A stretch of 64,000 nt of DNA from Cunninghamia lanceolata (Eukaryota; Streptophyta; Pinopsida; Cupressales; Cupressaceae), in the NCBI GenBank assembly GCA_027924645.1, contig BSBN01000445.1:558001-622000 (forward strand), written 5' to 3'. Within the stretch, counting starts at the first letter, position 1; the number at the start of each line of letters is the position of its first letter. The position numbers were made by a program, and so were the translations under genes. Shown here one piece after another: positions 1 through 10,990 of the stretch. The notes beneath the pieces are model-generated. The model made no database searches. It saw only the letters and a list, made by a program, of their open reading frames with translations, and was not told the origin of the DNA.

Positions 1-464
1 ACCGTTGAGTTAGCTAAGCCATCTGCCTCACCATTTGCTTCTCTAAATATATGATTCAGAGTATAATCTTCCAAATAGTCAATAAGTTCCAAAATTTGAT
101 TCAAAATCCCCTTAAACTTCCAACAATGTATAATTTTTGTTATAACTGAGTTTATAACTATTAATGAATCACCTTGAATAGCCAATTTTTGAATGCCTAA
201 ATACTTGCAAACCTGAAGGCCAATTAATAAGGCTTCAAATTCTACCATGTTATTAGTTACATTGGGAAGTCTCTTTGAAACTTTTCTAATAACTTTTGCC
301 TCCCAATTCCTAACGATACTCCCTACCCCTGAAGGACCTAGGTTGCCTTTTGAGGCCCCGTCAAAGTTCAATTTAAACCACCCCATTTCTGGAGAACTCC
401 ATTTTTCCCCCTTCCTTAAAGAAAGGGACTTATCTACCTCACCCCCATTAACAGGGGAATTCAT
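1..464 (-). pseudogene. RNase H-like domain fragment, open to the window edge
   Basis: An uninterrupted reading frame starts at ATG 464 (minus) and runs off position 1, about 154 codons. Visible motifs in order are WFKLNFDGASKGN (first catalytic Asp), EFEALLIGL (Glu), IQGDSLIVINSV (Asp) and REANGEADGLAN (end of the domain). This is the RNase H type found at the C-terminus of plant LINE ORF2 proteins and in many stand-alone plant proteins annotated as ribonuclease H-like. The expected activity is cleavage of RNA in RNA-DNA hybrids. No reverse transcriptase is visible upstream (higher coordinates), where sequence of a different kind begins. It could be a truncated LINE end, an exon of a host gene or a captured domain. 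The lack of stops makes it younger-looking than the G0 remnant beside it. Confidence 0.7.
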
Positions 465-819
465 ATCAAAATTTTGATAATACAATGAATTTGGTATTTA
501 TTACATCCATAGTTTTAAATCCTTGTTACACTGTATGAACCTTTACATTTGCTACACATTGTGAGTGAGTATTTCACCTATTTCAAACTAGTGTGTCAAA
601 GGGAATACCCACCTTATCTTTGTAGAGCTTAAGGTGCAGGGGAGAATACATCCACTTTCTCCCATTCGTTGGCTAACACTTCAATAATTTTGAGCATAGG
701 AACTCACAATTTCTTAGAGATTATTGATAGTGGGTTGGGGAACCAACAAAAGCAACTCTATGATCTCATGAAATATCTTGAGTATTTAGACATCTCAATT
801 GTGATAGAAAAGTGAAAGA
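465..819. other. unassigned spacer
   Basis: No domain is recognised. Short plus-strand stretches around 660-810 may belong to the upstream end of the gypsy remnant that becomes recognisable at about 820, but stops are too frequent to support a call. Confidence 0.4.
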
Positions 820-1841
820 ATTTGTAATTGATTCTAGCATTAGGGATTACCAGCTTCATAGGGAGATAAGTAAAAAAAGAGCAAACTTGATCACTAAGAT
901 AATGAAGTATGACATTGAGATCAAGCTGACTAAACTAGTATGAGGTCAAGGTTTCTACTAGTACCTTGCAAAGAGTTTATCCATTCCAAATGTTCCCTAA
1001 AATGACAAGACCTTGATCTTACATGTTCCTTAGTGCAAGAGTCATCATCCACCCCACTAACTATTAAAAAGGATTAGGTTTATAAAATCCAAAGATATTT
1101 TGAAATAGAGAAAATCATGCCCAAATTAATAAAATGTAGAAATTACATTTTCCCTCTCATGCATTAGCTATCAACTTGTTGAGGGGGTCCTATTCAAAAG
1201 AAACTACTGATGAAGTCTTTATTATGTTTATCAATCTAGAGAAAATAAATAAACTAGTGCACAAATTTCATGAAGGGTTCACAAGTGGCCATTACTCAGC
1301 TAAGACTACAACTACCAATATAATATGGGCTAAACACTTATGGACCACCATGTTCAATGATGCACACAAGTTTGTTTGAACTTGTGAAACTTGCAAGTAG
1401 TTCACTAGAAGAAAAAGAAATGCCCCCTTTCCTCTCAAACCTATTTTGATGGACACCCCTTTTCAATAGTGGGGGCTTGACTTCATTGGCACCCTCAACA
1501 CTCCTAGTAATGAAAATAAATGGATCCTAAATCCAACATACTACTTCGCCAAGTGGACCAAAATAGTCACACTCAATGATGCTAAGGAGGATCAAGTCAT
1601 TAATTTACTGGAGGAAATTGTAACCTGGTTTGGCACCCTTGCCACCATAATCTCAAACAATGTGAAAGCATTCATGGGAGTAAAACTCACCAAGTTCACT
1701 TTAAGGCATGGCATTTACCTGAATACATAGTCCAATTATTACCCCAAAGGTAATGATTTGCAATAATCCATAAATAACAATATAAAGTGAATCATTAGCT
1801 AGAGTATCAAGGATAATCTATGTGTTAGGAATTCTCTGTTG
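820..1841 (+). pseudogene. Ty3/gypsy pol remnant G0, part 1 (RNase H end, integrase N-terminus and core)
   Basis: Conceptual translation in shifting frames gives a recognisable Ty3/gypsy order. First comes the end of RNase H (KIMKYDIEIK, then the remains of a KLVRGQG-type stretch). Next is the integrase zinc-binding N-terminus around 1260-1400 (KFHEGFTSGHYS, then TCETCK). The core follows (WGLDFIGTLNTPSSNENKW at about 1467-1520, then IISNNVKAF and SNYYPKGN near 1650-1755). The second catalytic Asp of the core appears changed to Asn in IISNN. Many stops and frame changes make it a dead copy. It is cut at 1841/1847 by element A and resumes at 6994, so it is the older host of that insertion. Confidence 0.85.
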
Positions 1842-1846
1842 CATTG

Positions 1847-2159
1847 TGAGAGGAACCTCCTGCAACAATATAATGAAAAATGCACAAAATAACAGAAATA
1901 GTAGAAACATAGAAGGAATTTATTGATCGTAGGCCACTTCGAGGGGGCAACCTCCTTTGAGCAATCTCAATACAATAAATTCGTGGATGCCTTCATTGGC
2001 CTCAACATGTACTTATATACTAAGTCTAATTTAAACAACTATTACTTCCCATAAATGTGGGATAATACAATATGCTCACGGGACTACTTACAAAGCATAT
2101 GCGTCCAAATGTAATATACTAACAAAGTAAAGAGAAGGGTTAAACACGGGTTCTTAACA
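1847..2159 (-). repeat. 3' LTR of element A
   Basis: Direct repeat of 6676-6988 with scattered substitutions and the same 313-bp length. On the plus strand it runs from TGAGAGGAACC to GGGTTCTTAACA. It is preceded by target duplication CATTG at 1842-1846. Confidence 0.95.
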
Positions 2160-2172
2160 TCCCATCCCTCTT
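2160..2172 (-). other. Polypurine tract of element A
   Basis: Read on the minus strand, AAGAGGGATGGGA directly abuts the 3' LTR. That is the expected position and composition of the plus-strand DNA primer. Confidence 0.8.
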
Positions 2173-2199
2173 AGAAAAGATTTGTCCTCAAAGCTTAAG

Positions 2200-2493
2200 A
2201 TGTGAAAATTATTGTTGAAGCTAAAGGAGTGGTTCCCATGTAGCATCCTCTAGTTGCATTCTGTGCCACTGAATTAAGACCTCTGTGATGGATCAGGAGA
2301 GAAGCTGATGGGTGTGTCTGTCAAGGATTGCCTCTGGCTCCAAAATGATGGATCCTTCATTATCCAGTTCTGGTAAAATAGTTTGTGCTCTGATGTTGGT
2401 GCCAAGAACTTTCTTTAGACAAGAGACATGAAATACTAGATGAACGCGAGAAGGAAGAGGAAGCTCCAATTTATAAGAAATTGACCCAATCTT
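2200..2493 (-). pseudogene. Element A integrase tail and chromodomain
   Basis: Downstream of the integrase C-terminal motif (FYGPYKVL, ending near 2494), the minus strand reads LVFHVSCLKK, then a proline/leucine linker. An aromatic-rich module follows, with AILDRH, SITEVLIQWHRM and DATWEP. The W...W/E pattern is that of a chromodomain at the end of chromovirus integrase, which is known in that group to steer integration toward marked chromatin. One TGA stop interrupts the module just before SITEVL, and another stop follows WEPLL. The identification rests on motif order and spacing. Confidence 0.7.
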
Positions 2494-3300
2494 CTAAAGA
2501 ACCTTATATGGCCCATAGAACTTCAGAGCTAGCTTATGACACCCTTTGAGTTTCAGGGATGATTGCTTGTATGGCTGTAGACGAAGAAAAACCATATCAC
2601 CAACTTGAAAAGTGTGCTCATAAGTTTTGAGGAACCCAGAGTGCCCTGCCGATGGAGGAGCATGGAGTTCATAGAAGGCATCCTGCTGAAGATTTGTGCT
2701 TTGGGGAAGCACCAGACGACCCTTGTATCGCAGAGAAGCACCATCCCAAGAGTAATATGGTATATCAAAGGGGTTAGTGGCCAACTGTTAAATGATTTAA
2801 GATAATGAAGAGTCATTGACATAGCCCTGCTGGACAGATTCCAACCAAGTTGGAACATGCATAGAAATAGATGAAAGGGAAGCTTGGTCATCAAATGTGC
2901 GAGAAAGATCATCCACCACAATATTGTCCTTACCCTTCTTGTAAGTGATCTCATAGTCATAACCCATGAGTTTGCTGACCCATTTCTATTGTGCTGGGGA
3001 GGGGACCCATTGTTTCAGGAAATATTTCAGACTCTGGTGATCAGTCTTGATGCAAAAATGATTCCCTAGTAGGTATGGCTGCCACTTCTGTACTGCATGC
3101 AAAATAGCCATCATTTCCTTCTCATATGTAGAGAGTACTAAATTCTTTCCAGAAAGGGCTTTGCTGGTGAACACAATGGGATGTTCTTCTTGAAGGAGAA
3201 CAACACCAATTCTATTGCCGCAAGCATCACTCTCAATGGTGAAGGTCTTGGAAAAATCTGGCATAGCTAGAACAAGTGTAATACACATAGTTTATTTCAA
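2494..3300 (-). pseudogene. Element A RNase H and internally deleted integrase
   Basis: The RNase H part (about 3288-2986) shows TIESDACGNRIGVVLLQ, then the LSTYEKEMMAILHAVQKW block and IKTDHQSLKYFL, with the Asp-Glu-Asp positions still visible. After linker sequence comes an integrase stretch of about 96 codons (2784-2494). In it, the beginning of the zinc-binding region (HSGFLKTYEH) is joined directly to the C-terminal domain (FQVGDMVFLRLQPYKQ). The second half of the zinc finger and the whole DDE core are missing at a junction near 2615-2621. The element can therefore encode no active integrase. This block is in a different frame from the gag-protease-RT block upstream. Confidence 0.85.
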
Positions 3301-3499
3301 TTTTTCAAATGCACACTCAGCAACATGTGTCTAGATAAAAGCATCCTTTTTTAACATAGCTTTTAATGGAGCTTAGCCAGTTAGCCCTAAAAAACCATGG
3401 AGGCTCTTGAGTGTCTGAGGGTGTGGCCAATTTTTCATGGCATCTATTTTTGCAGGATCCACTCGAACTCCTTGGGCTGAAACAATATGCCTGAGATAC

Positions 3500-4060
3500 T
3501 CCACTTCCTCCTGGCCAAAAACACATTTAGAGTATTTTTCATAGAGATGATGATCAGAGAGAAGTTATAGTACGAGATCTAGATGTTGGAGATGCTCAGC
3601 CCATGTTTTACTATAGATGAAAATATCATCAAAGAAGACTAGAATGAATTTTCGTAGGTAGGGCCGAAATATTTTATTCATTAATGCCTAGAATGTTGAA
3701 GGAGCATTAGCGAGGCCAAAGGGCATGACCAAATACTCATAGTGGCCATCAGATGTGCGGGAAGCCATTATAGGGATATCATCCTCATGAACCTGAATTT
3801 GGTGATACCCAGAATGAAGATCCAACTTGAGAAAAAATGAGTACCATGAAGCTCATCAACAACAGGAATCAGAAACTTATCCTTGATTGTGATGTGATTA
3901 TGTGCTCGGAAGTCAATGCAGAGACACCATGACCCATCTTTTTTCTGGACAAGAAGGACTGGTGAAGAAAAGGAACTAGTACTAGGGCGAATAATACCTT
4001 GCTTCAGTAAGTCTTGATTGAGCATCTCAATCTCTGTCTTTTGGTGAAATGGGTAGCGGT
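3500..4060 (-). pseudogene. Element A reverse transcriptase
   Basis: Ty3/gypsy RT signature, read from high to low coordinates. The first clear block (4025-3768) contains GIIRPSTSSFSSPVLLVQKK, the changed core block DGSWCLCIDFRAHN, and IPVVDELHG. It continues with [12 protein letters not shown] near 3730-3690 and the catalytic box as [12 protein letters not shown] near 3640-3600, where the usual YxDD is FFDD. It ends with KCVFGQEEVEYL and the thumb. Stops and a net frame change before RNase H show it is inactive. It shares its frame with the gag and protease blocks upstream. Confidence 0.9.
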
Positions 4061-4355
4061 AGGGCCTGATGTTGGGAGGAACGCTTCCAGGAAGATGTTG
4101 AATACAATGGTCCTCTGGTCATGAAGGTGGCAATCCCACTGGTTCGGCAAAGAGACATGCATACCTATCCAAAATTCATTGTAGATCTGAAGGAGTAGTG
4201 GAGACTGCTGATGGTTGCATCTGAATGGAATGGAGGTGAGTGATGACACCATGTGAATTATTCTTAAGAAGCTTTTCTATGCGATGTGAACTTATGATGC
4301 TGAGAGACTCTGGTTGTAAGCCCTTCAATGTATGTTTTTTCCCATTGTCTGAAAA

Positions 4356-4925
4356 CTACATCCAAAGTTCAGCAAAATCCCATAAGATGGGTCCAAGTGT
4401 GCATAACCATTGGGTGCCCGAAACCACATCACATCCACCTAAGGGCAAGGCAAACATGTTGGAGCATAGGTTAAAATCTCCCATAGAGATATGCACATTG
4501 CAACACTTCCCTTTGTAAGGTAATGTGCCCCCATTGGCAATCATGACTTCAAAGCTAGAGCAAGGATGGACAAAACAATCAACCTGTTTGGCGATCCGAG
4601 GGTCAATGAAGTTATGAGTGCTACTAGAATCAACGAGTATTGTAAGAGGGACCTGAATGGTTTGTGGGGTGGTGATTCTTGCTAAAGCATGGAGAGAGAT
4701 CTCTGGGTGATCTTCCTGAGAAGCAGGGTCAACAAGCGACTGCTGAGTGTCGACCTGATCATCCATTATATCCTGAGCATCTACATAAACTTCAGTTTCA
4801 GGCGGAGAATCCACAACCAAGAGATAAAGCTTTTGATCAACACATCTATGTACTTGAGTGAATTTCTCATCACAATTATAACAAAGCCCTTTTTCTCTAT
4901 GTGCTTGCATTTCTGCTTCAGGCAA
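4356..4925 (-). pseudogene. Element A zinc knuckle and aspartic protease
   Basis: The frame starts within a preceding open stretch that continues the gag frame. A degenerate zinc knuckle is seen as CYNCDEKFTQVHRC. It is followed by an acidic linker and a retropepsin-like domain with VPLTILVDSSSTHNFI, where the usual D-S-G is D-S-S, then PLGGCDVVSGTQWL and LGPILWDF. In gypsy elements this enzyme cuts the Gag-Pol polyprotein. The Gly-to-Ser change in the active-site triad and the lost knuckle spacing suggest loss of activity. Confidence 0.85.
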
Positions 4926-5012
4926 ATGCTTGATAGGAGTTGTTCTAGGAGTTGGCGTTATTTGAGGTTGTTGGGAAGCTGTATTTATGAATGGAACAAA
5001 ATTGGATTTGGA

Positions 5013-5645
5013 TCACTGTTGAGCTGTGATCTTGTCCTCCGCCAACTTAGCCAACCCTAGGGCTTCCATCATTGTGCTGGGATGGAACATTTTAACTTCA
5101 GAGCTAATTGCATCCTTCAAACCACTGACAAAACAACTCCTGAAGAATTCATCAGACAATCCCTCTGTGTGATTTGCCAGTTTTTCAAATTCTGTCTGAT
5201 ATTCTCTCACAGTGCCTGTTTGTCACAGTTCAATGAGTGCTCCTGTGAAGTCATCAAAAGCACTAGGGCCAAATCGTTGCAAAATGAGTTTGCAAAAATC
5301 TATCCATTTTGGCTCTTCATGAGCCTTGATGTACCAACAGAACCATTGAAGGGCTTCATGTTCCAAATGAAAGGATGCAAGTGGGACTTTGTTGACATCA
5401 AAAGTATTATGCAGACTGAAATATTGTTCTGCCCGGTATATCCATCTAGTCAGATCATCACCATTGAAGTGAGGAAAATCAAGCTTTGGCCCATGAAAAT
5501 TGCTGGAAGAAGAAAACCAAGTGTCTGCAGAAGACTCTGGCTGCCGTCTATTATTCATGGTTGATTGCTAAAGATTGAGGTTGAGAACTTTTTCATCTAG
5601 ATCTTGGAGTTTGGTCTTGAGGGCTGCAAGTTCATCCTCCATGTT
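5013..5645 (-). pseudogene. Element A gag
   Basis: Minus-strand open stretch with a retrotransposon gag core. It begins near 5645 with a short coiled-coil-like segment (KTKLQDLDEKV), has a stop before the internal ATG 5558, then continues with LDFPHFNGDDLTRWIYRAEQ and ALQWFCWYIKAH. After one more stop near 5220 it continues as YQTEFEKLANHTEGL and FVSGLKDAI. FNGDDLTRW and ALQWF are typical of the gag capsid region of chromoviruses. It is in frame with the protease block downstream. Confidence 0.85.
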
Positions 5646-6661
5646 TTTTGCTCCTGCACGGGTGACAACCATAACCAGGAGTTTTTTTGTTTGGGAATGG
5701 GTAGAAAAACAAAAACAAAAACTTTTTTAGTAAAGGAAAATTTGGATTTGGGAAAAACTTTGATGGGTAATTGGGGTTTGACTAGGTTTTGGACACTTTT
5801 CAAGGGAAAGGGAAACAAAAAATGGGGTTTTCAGAAGCGGGGTGAAGGAATGGGAAAATTTATCCAAGAGGGACAAAGGAGCAGAAAGATGAAATGAACA
5901 CTATGGTAAAATTTGAAGGCTATTGGGTGAGAATTGAAGAAGTTATGGCAAACCCTAAAAATAGACAAATGTGGGATTTCTGGCTTCGATAAGTGGAATT
6001 TGGGATAGGGTCCTCAAAGAAGGAAATATGCAGAATGAGATTTTAGGGATCTAGTGAATTTTGAGAGGAATCAGAGCTAAAGCAAAGAAGATATGGCAAA
6101 AAGCCATAAATTTTTTTAATTTTAATTTTAATTTTTAATTTTTTTTCTGGAAATGATCTGCCAGCTACTCTGGACGGATTCAATCTGTGATTTTCTGGAT
6201 GTCAATAGATATGGACCCCAAGTATGTTTAGCTTCCTAAAGGTTCAGGGGAGTCACTCGGCCACCAATGCTGTCTAATGGCTTGTGTATTGGGGTAGTAC
6301 CCCTCACTCCATGGCTCAGGTAAAATTGATAGCCGCTTTGCCACAAACGATAGCTCTTGGTTTACCTCACAGATGGGAACTAGTCAATCAGGTAGGGGCC
6401 ATTGCCCTTTTCACTGGTAGGTCCTCTCAATGGGCTAGCTACTTCAGGGTTCCTATGGTACTCCTCACAATGAGTTTTAGGGCTATGCCCAGGCACTTCC
6501 CATAGTTAATCAGATAGGGATATTCCCTAATCCAAACTTGCAATTGAAATAAACAATACAGATGTGAAAAAGAAATAACTACCGCAAAAATCATAGCGCC
6601 TGGAGGCCATTGCAGAATTTTTTTTTTTGGTAGAAATTCCACCCAGCGAGCCCAAGAAAGC
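5646..6661 (-). other. Element A 5' untranslated leader
   Basis: About 1 kb between the primer-binding site and gag with no recognisable domain. It contains a T-rich run at about 6112-6145 on the plus strand. Short open stretches here are not supported as genes. Confidence 0.6.
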
Positions 6662-6673
6662 GCTTTGATATCA
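6662..6673 (-). other. Primer-binding site of element A (degenerate iMet type)
   Basis: On the minus strand, two bases inside the 5' LTR, the sequence reads TGATATCAAAGC. It differs from the tRNA-iMet-complementary TGGTATCAGAGC by two G-to-A changes, the kind expected from cytosine deamination. Confidence 0.75.
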
Positions 6674-6675
6674 GA

Positions 6676-6988
6676 TGAGAGGAACCTCCTGTAACAATAT
6701 AATGAAAAATACACGAAATAACAGAAATAATAGAAACACAGAAGGAATTTTTTGATTGTAGGCCACTTCGAGGGGGTAACCTCCTTTGAGTAAGCTCAAT
6801 ACAATAAATTCGTGGATGCCTTCATTGGCCTCAACATGTACTTATATACTAAGTCTAATCTAAACAACTATTACTTCCCATGAATGTGGGATAATATAAT
6901 ATGCTCACAGGATGACTTACAAAGCATATGCGTCCAAATGTAATATACTAACAAAGTAAAGAGAAGGGTTAAACATGGGTTCCTAACA
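6676..6988 (-). repeat. 5' LTR of element A
   Basis: Partner of 1847-2159. It is followed on the plus strand by the second CATTG at 6989-6993. Confidence 0.95.
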
Positions 6989-6993
6989 CATTG

Positions 6994-7480
6994 TTCCCCT
7001 CTAGGCTAACCACATCACTGGGAAGTGTGCCACATGCACTTCACCCTATGTGATGGTCTATGTTGTGGAGGCATTATTGCTCATCCATACCAAGCTCCCC
7101 ACCCTTGAATTTCTAAGTGTTGAAAACCTCACCAAGCCTCTCCAATGGAGGTTAGGTTGTAGAGATTCTTCAACTCCAAGATTTTAGAAGGTGTGTTACT
7201 AATTAATTTGAGAAAAATCACAATTTATGAAGAGATTGTTCAATCAATGCACAACCCTGTAAAACTTTACAATTGGTGGCTTGGTCATTAAATGGGATGA
7301 AAATTGGCCCAAGCTAGGTTTCCATTCCATGTTTGAGTAGCTATGGAGTAGGCCTTATTAGATCACCACAACTTGAGAAGGGAACACATTTAAGGTTTTT
7401 GACATGACATGCTTCACCTTTCTAATTCTTATTAATGGTGTGTATGTCAAGTCTTACTCCTAAGAAAGTTTTCCTTGTCA
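6994..7480 (+). pseudogene. Ty3/gypsy remnant G0, part 2 (integrase C-terminus)
   Basis: Directly after element A and its target duplication, the integrase of G0 resumes. Recognisable stretches are TSPYVMVYVVEALLLIHTKL, then PTLEFLSVENLTKPLQWRL. Near 7260-7450 come fragments reading LMKWDENWPKLGFHSMFE and EGNTFKVFDMT, the usual integrase C-terminal barrel of gypsy elements. Frames shift and stops are frequent. The exact continuity across A is good evidence that A is a later insertion. Confidence 0.85.
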
Positions 7481-7992
7481 TTTTTGTATTATAGTGTATC
7501 ATCTCTTCCCTTGTTTATTTTCCATTTTGCTTTCCCATTTTTTGCTTCTCCATGTACATAATTTCCACCTCAGGAGGTTGTTTTCCTATTAGCATGCTAT
7601 GACACCCTATAGTGTCATAGTTCTTTCCACTCTCCATCTTTCTCTCTTAGGCCTATTTTCCCATTTATTCCCTAGTCATTAATGCAAATACAAGTAGTCA
7701 TTTGCTAACTCCTGTGGATGTAAAAGATTTACCTTTGAAGTACCCTTGTATAATTAATGAGTGATTACTAAAGGTCCCCTTGATCATGCACTACCATTCC
7801 ATGCAAATAATTTCTTAAGATAGTCACCTTGTTAGTGGCTCAATGTGCTTAATCATGCAAAGTCACATCTCTTTCCAACTCACCCCTTAGTCTTCATGAC
7901 CTTTTTGCATGGTATTTTGAATAACTATTGTATATCATTTCCTCCAAGCATTCCTAATTATGAAATCCTAGATTGATGCACTTTGTTTCTAT
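7481..7992. other. unassigned sequence downstream of G0 integrase
   Basis: AT-rich, no coding evidence. It is probably the 3' untranslated region of G0. It is interrupted by element D after the duplication AAAGG (7993-7997) and continues at 27010. Confidence 0.5.
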
Positions 7993-8716
7993 AAAGGTCT
8001 TATGGAGTAAAAAGTGGCCACATGCCTTTTTACTTCCTAGTTTAGCTCCTAGGTCCTATTTGCTTCATTATACTTAACTTTACATTATAATTGATCATCT
8101 TGAAGGAAACTTCCTGACACCTAGGACATTTTGTGACCCCTGGGACATATTTTAACTTATCCCTAACCTAATTTAGGACCTTGGACTTGGGTGCCAATTG
8201 CTCAAGTCCCTCTTGATTGGTCAGGGCTAACTTTTGGTATGTCAGCTTGGGCTCTTCCAAAATGTTTCTCCTTGTCAGCTTTTGTGATTTAAATTCATAA
8301 ATATTAGCGAGAAAGCATATATAAGTGAGTTTATGACTTCATTTTACACCTAGATGGATAACATGAACTTATGATATTGGAGCAAAGAGCATTCAAGGTA
8401 TTTATTGTGTTATTGTTGCAGATTTGTGTTTGTATTTGTGTGTTTGTTGCAGATATGGCATCATCATCCATCTCCTTGTGAGTTGAAGAGATTTCATCCT
8501 CTTAAGGGCTTCACCACCAAGGTGACATCATTGCTATTTGAATCATTTGAATCATTTCATCATTTGGATTATATTTAGCCTCTGCTCTGCAAGAGCATGC
8601 TCTCACATTAACAATGGTGTTGGGAAATATTGAATGCTAATCCAAGGCTTGATTGAGGCAAGCTCCTAAACACCACAACCCCCAAACACCTCTCTTGTCA
8701 TCTTGTGTGCAAGTTA

Positions 8717-8746
8717 CTGTTGTCGATTAGGATTGCACCCTTATGC
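8717..8746 (+). repeat. Left terminal inverted repeat of element T
   Basis: Thirty bases exactly reverse-complementary to 10991-11020. Weak similarity continues a few bases inward. Confidence 0.95.
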
Positions 8747-9869
8747 ATAGTCATCATGGCCGCGGCCATTCAAAGAAAACAAGCTACATAAGATAAGGAA
8801 AATGCCAGTTAAATCTTATATACCATGCTCACCTTGATTCCAAGTTGTGTTTTGACATAGAAATACCAAGGATTCGGCCACAGAATCCATAGAAATAAGA
8901 GAGATATGCTTGAACATTTCAACCCTAAGTCGGCCATGTTTGAGTTGTAGAGCGAATGAGAAAGAATGCCAAATGAAAAAAGAGAATATCTTTTAGGGTT
9001 TCTCATTGCTTTTGTTCGATGAGTGCTCAAATTTTCTTTTGTTTTTTGACTTCACAAAAATTAAATCATTACCTTATCCTAATGCCCGTGGTCAAGACTT
9101 TAAGGCTTGAAATTTCCTAGTCATCATAATTCGAAGGGGCCGATAAACGCTTATGCATTTGATTTTAGTAGAGTCAATTATTGACATCATCAAGAGGAAA
9201 GGGTTATGCCTTATAAAATTTTCAAACCTCTTATTTTCTATATGGTCAACATTGCCTCATGAAAAAACTGAATATGGTCAAGGGCTTTTTATGCCTTATA
9301 CTTTTGCACTAAGGGTCAGAAGGTTATCAAAGGTGAAGCATCATATGAGGACAAGATATGCATGCAAGGTGGCAGACTTATGGATAAGGTTATATTTTTG
9401 CATGGTGGAAATTATATGGTGAGAAAATAATATTTGCATGAATTGGATAGGGTAAGTGCAAGGTGGCAGAGTGTAAGAAGAAGGTGATTTATTTTACAAG
9501 GGTAAAGTACTTTAAAGATTTGACCAAATGCATGCAGGACAAAAAGTGTAATGACATGAGCATGGATAAGGTAAAGTTTTACAAAAATTGCATGATAAAT
9601 GAAGACAAAAGGCAGGGGATGTTCTTTTATGCCTTAAATGCCTTGGTGTTTTGTAATGATATATTTTTCCCCTTGGCAATGTAATGGAGCAATAACGGTG
9701 AATTTTTTGCCTTAGTGCACGTATCATGCAACTAGGAGTTTTTATTGCATGGGGACATAAGGAGTTTGTTTTTCTTTCTCTTAAGTCCTATTTTTACGTC
9801 AAATCATGCAAATTAGGCAAGTGTAATTAGAGAGATAAGGTATTTATTTTCTTTCATCTATCATGCATA

Positions 9870-9953
9870 TTTTTACAACTAGATCAATGTAAATGAATAA
9901 TAAAGTAATATTCTACAAATTACTTTATTATTTTTCACAAGTTGTAAAATCAT
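9870..9953. repeat. A/T-rich hairpin inside element T
   Basis: A perfect 14-bp inverted repeat (9896-9909 and 9919-9932, core AATAATAAAGTAAT) lies within a longer imperfect stem, with TTTTACAACT at about 9870 facing its complement near 9943-9953. It could fold in single-stranded DNA or RNA. Confidence 0.7.
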
Positions 9954-10990
9954 AAAAATCATGCAAAATGTAACTAATAGTAAAGTAATTATCACTTAAT
10001 TATTTTATTATTCACTCACATCAATTTTGCAATGCAAAATCATGCAAAATAGATGAGTTGAGTTAACTGAGGCTATTTGGAGACTTTTTGCATGATTTGG
10101 GGAGCAATTTGAGGAGTTTTGGTCAACTTCTTAGTCAAACATATGGAGAGGATCAACTTGGAGCTATTTTTGCTCAATTTGTGACAGTTTGGACCCTTAT
10201 TTTTAGGGATTTCTTGGTTTGCTTGTGGATCACTTTGGAGGACTTATTTTTAGAGGCAGTTAGCTGCAGTTCTATTTTTCATGCCTCTTGGAGAGAGCAA
10301 GCTATATATTGTAAAGCAAAACCTAGTTTTTGCTAGTTCTTGCCTTTTTTCTCTGTACACTTTGAGAGAGAAGGAGGTTTTGTAACTCATTGATTACATA
10401 TTTTATAGAGATGACAACAGGTTATTGGTTCCATTTTCTTGTCTGTCATGCAATATTTTCCTTTATTTTTTATTGAAATCAAGTGTTTGCCTTTCCATTA
10501 ATGCTACTTGTATGGATTATTTGATAAAATTTTAATCTGTTTAAATATCAAAACCTTTAAAATTTTATCTCATTCTTACTTGCAAGTGTTAATCATAGTG
10601 ATATCACAGGTCTTAGGTTGTGTTATTGAAATATTTTCTTTCATGTTGTGAAAAAAACCTTTCCTTCATAAAGAAGATAATTTCTAGCCTTCCTTAGAAA
10701 CATTTTTGTGATCATTTTTGCCAAAAGTGGTTTGTGTGCGTAAGATTTCTGAGATCTATTGTGAATCAGATTTGTGATTTTTTCCATCATTATTAGGTGC
10801 ATCACCAACTTTTTTACAGTTTTATTATCTTTAGAAAATCTTTTTTACCCTTTTCCAAACTAAAGTCATAGATTCAAACTAAATATTTTAAGGGAACCAA
10901 CCCATAATCTGGAGGTTCAAACTCAATATAGTTCACCCACAGCCTAAGTTTGTCCCCATGTTTTGAAGGATTGCAGAGTTTCACAACTTT

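Larger units (their letters stand above)
1847..6988 (-). mobile_element. Element A: Ty3/gypsy chromovirus, full length, 313-bp LTRs
   Basis: Two matching 313-bp LTRs (1847-2159 and 6676-6988) are flanked by the 5-bp target duplication CATTG (1842-1846 and 6989-6993). In minus orientation the LTR starts TGTTAGGAACC and ends GGTTCCTCTCA. A primer-binding site lies inside the right LTR and a polypurine tract inside the left LTR. The internal order gag, protease, RT, RNase H, integrase, chromodomain is that of a plant chromovirus (Tekay/Reina/CRM group). Removing A plus one CATTG restores the integrase reading of the host remnant G0. The copy is defective: it has stops, a frame change between RT and RNase H, and a large integrase deletion. 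Confidence 0.95.

Noticed and set aside
2553..2960. Minus-strand 135-codon frame overlapping the element A integrase
   Set aside because: It is an alternative frame of the RNase H-integrase region; the other frame carries the recognised motifs.
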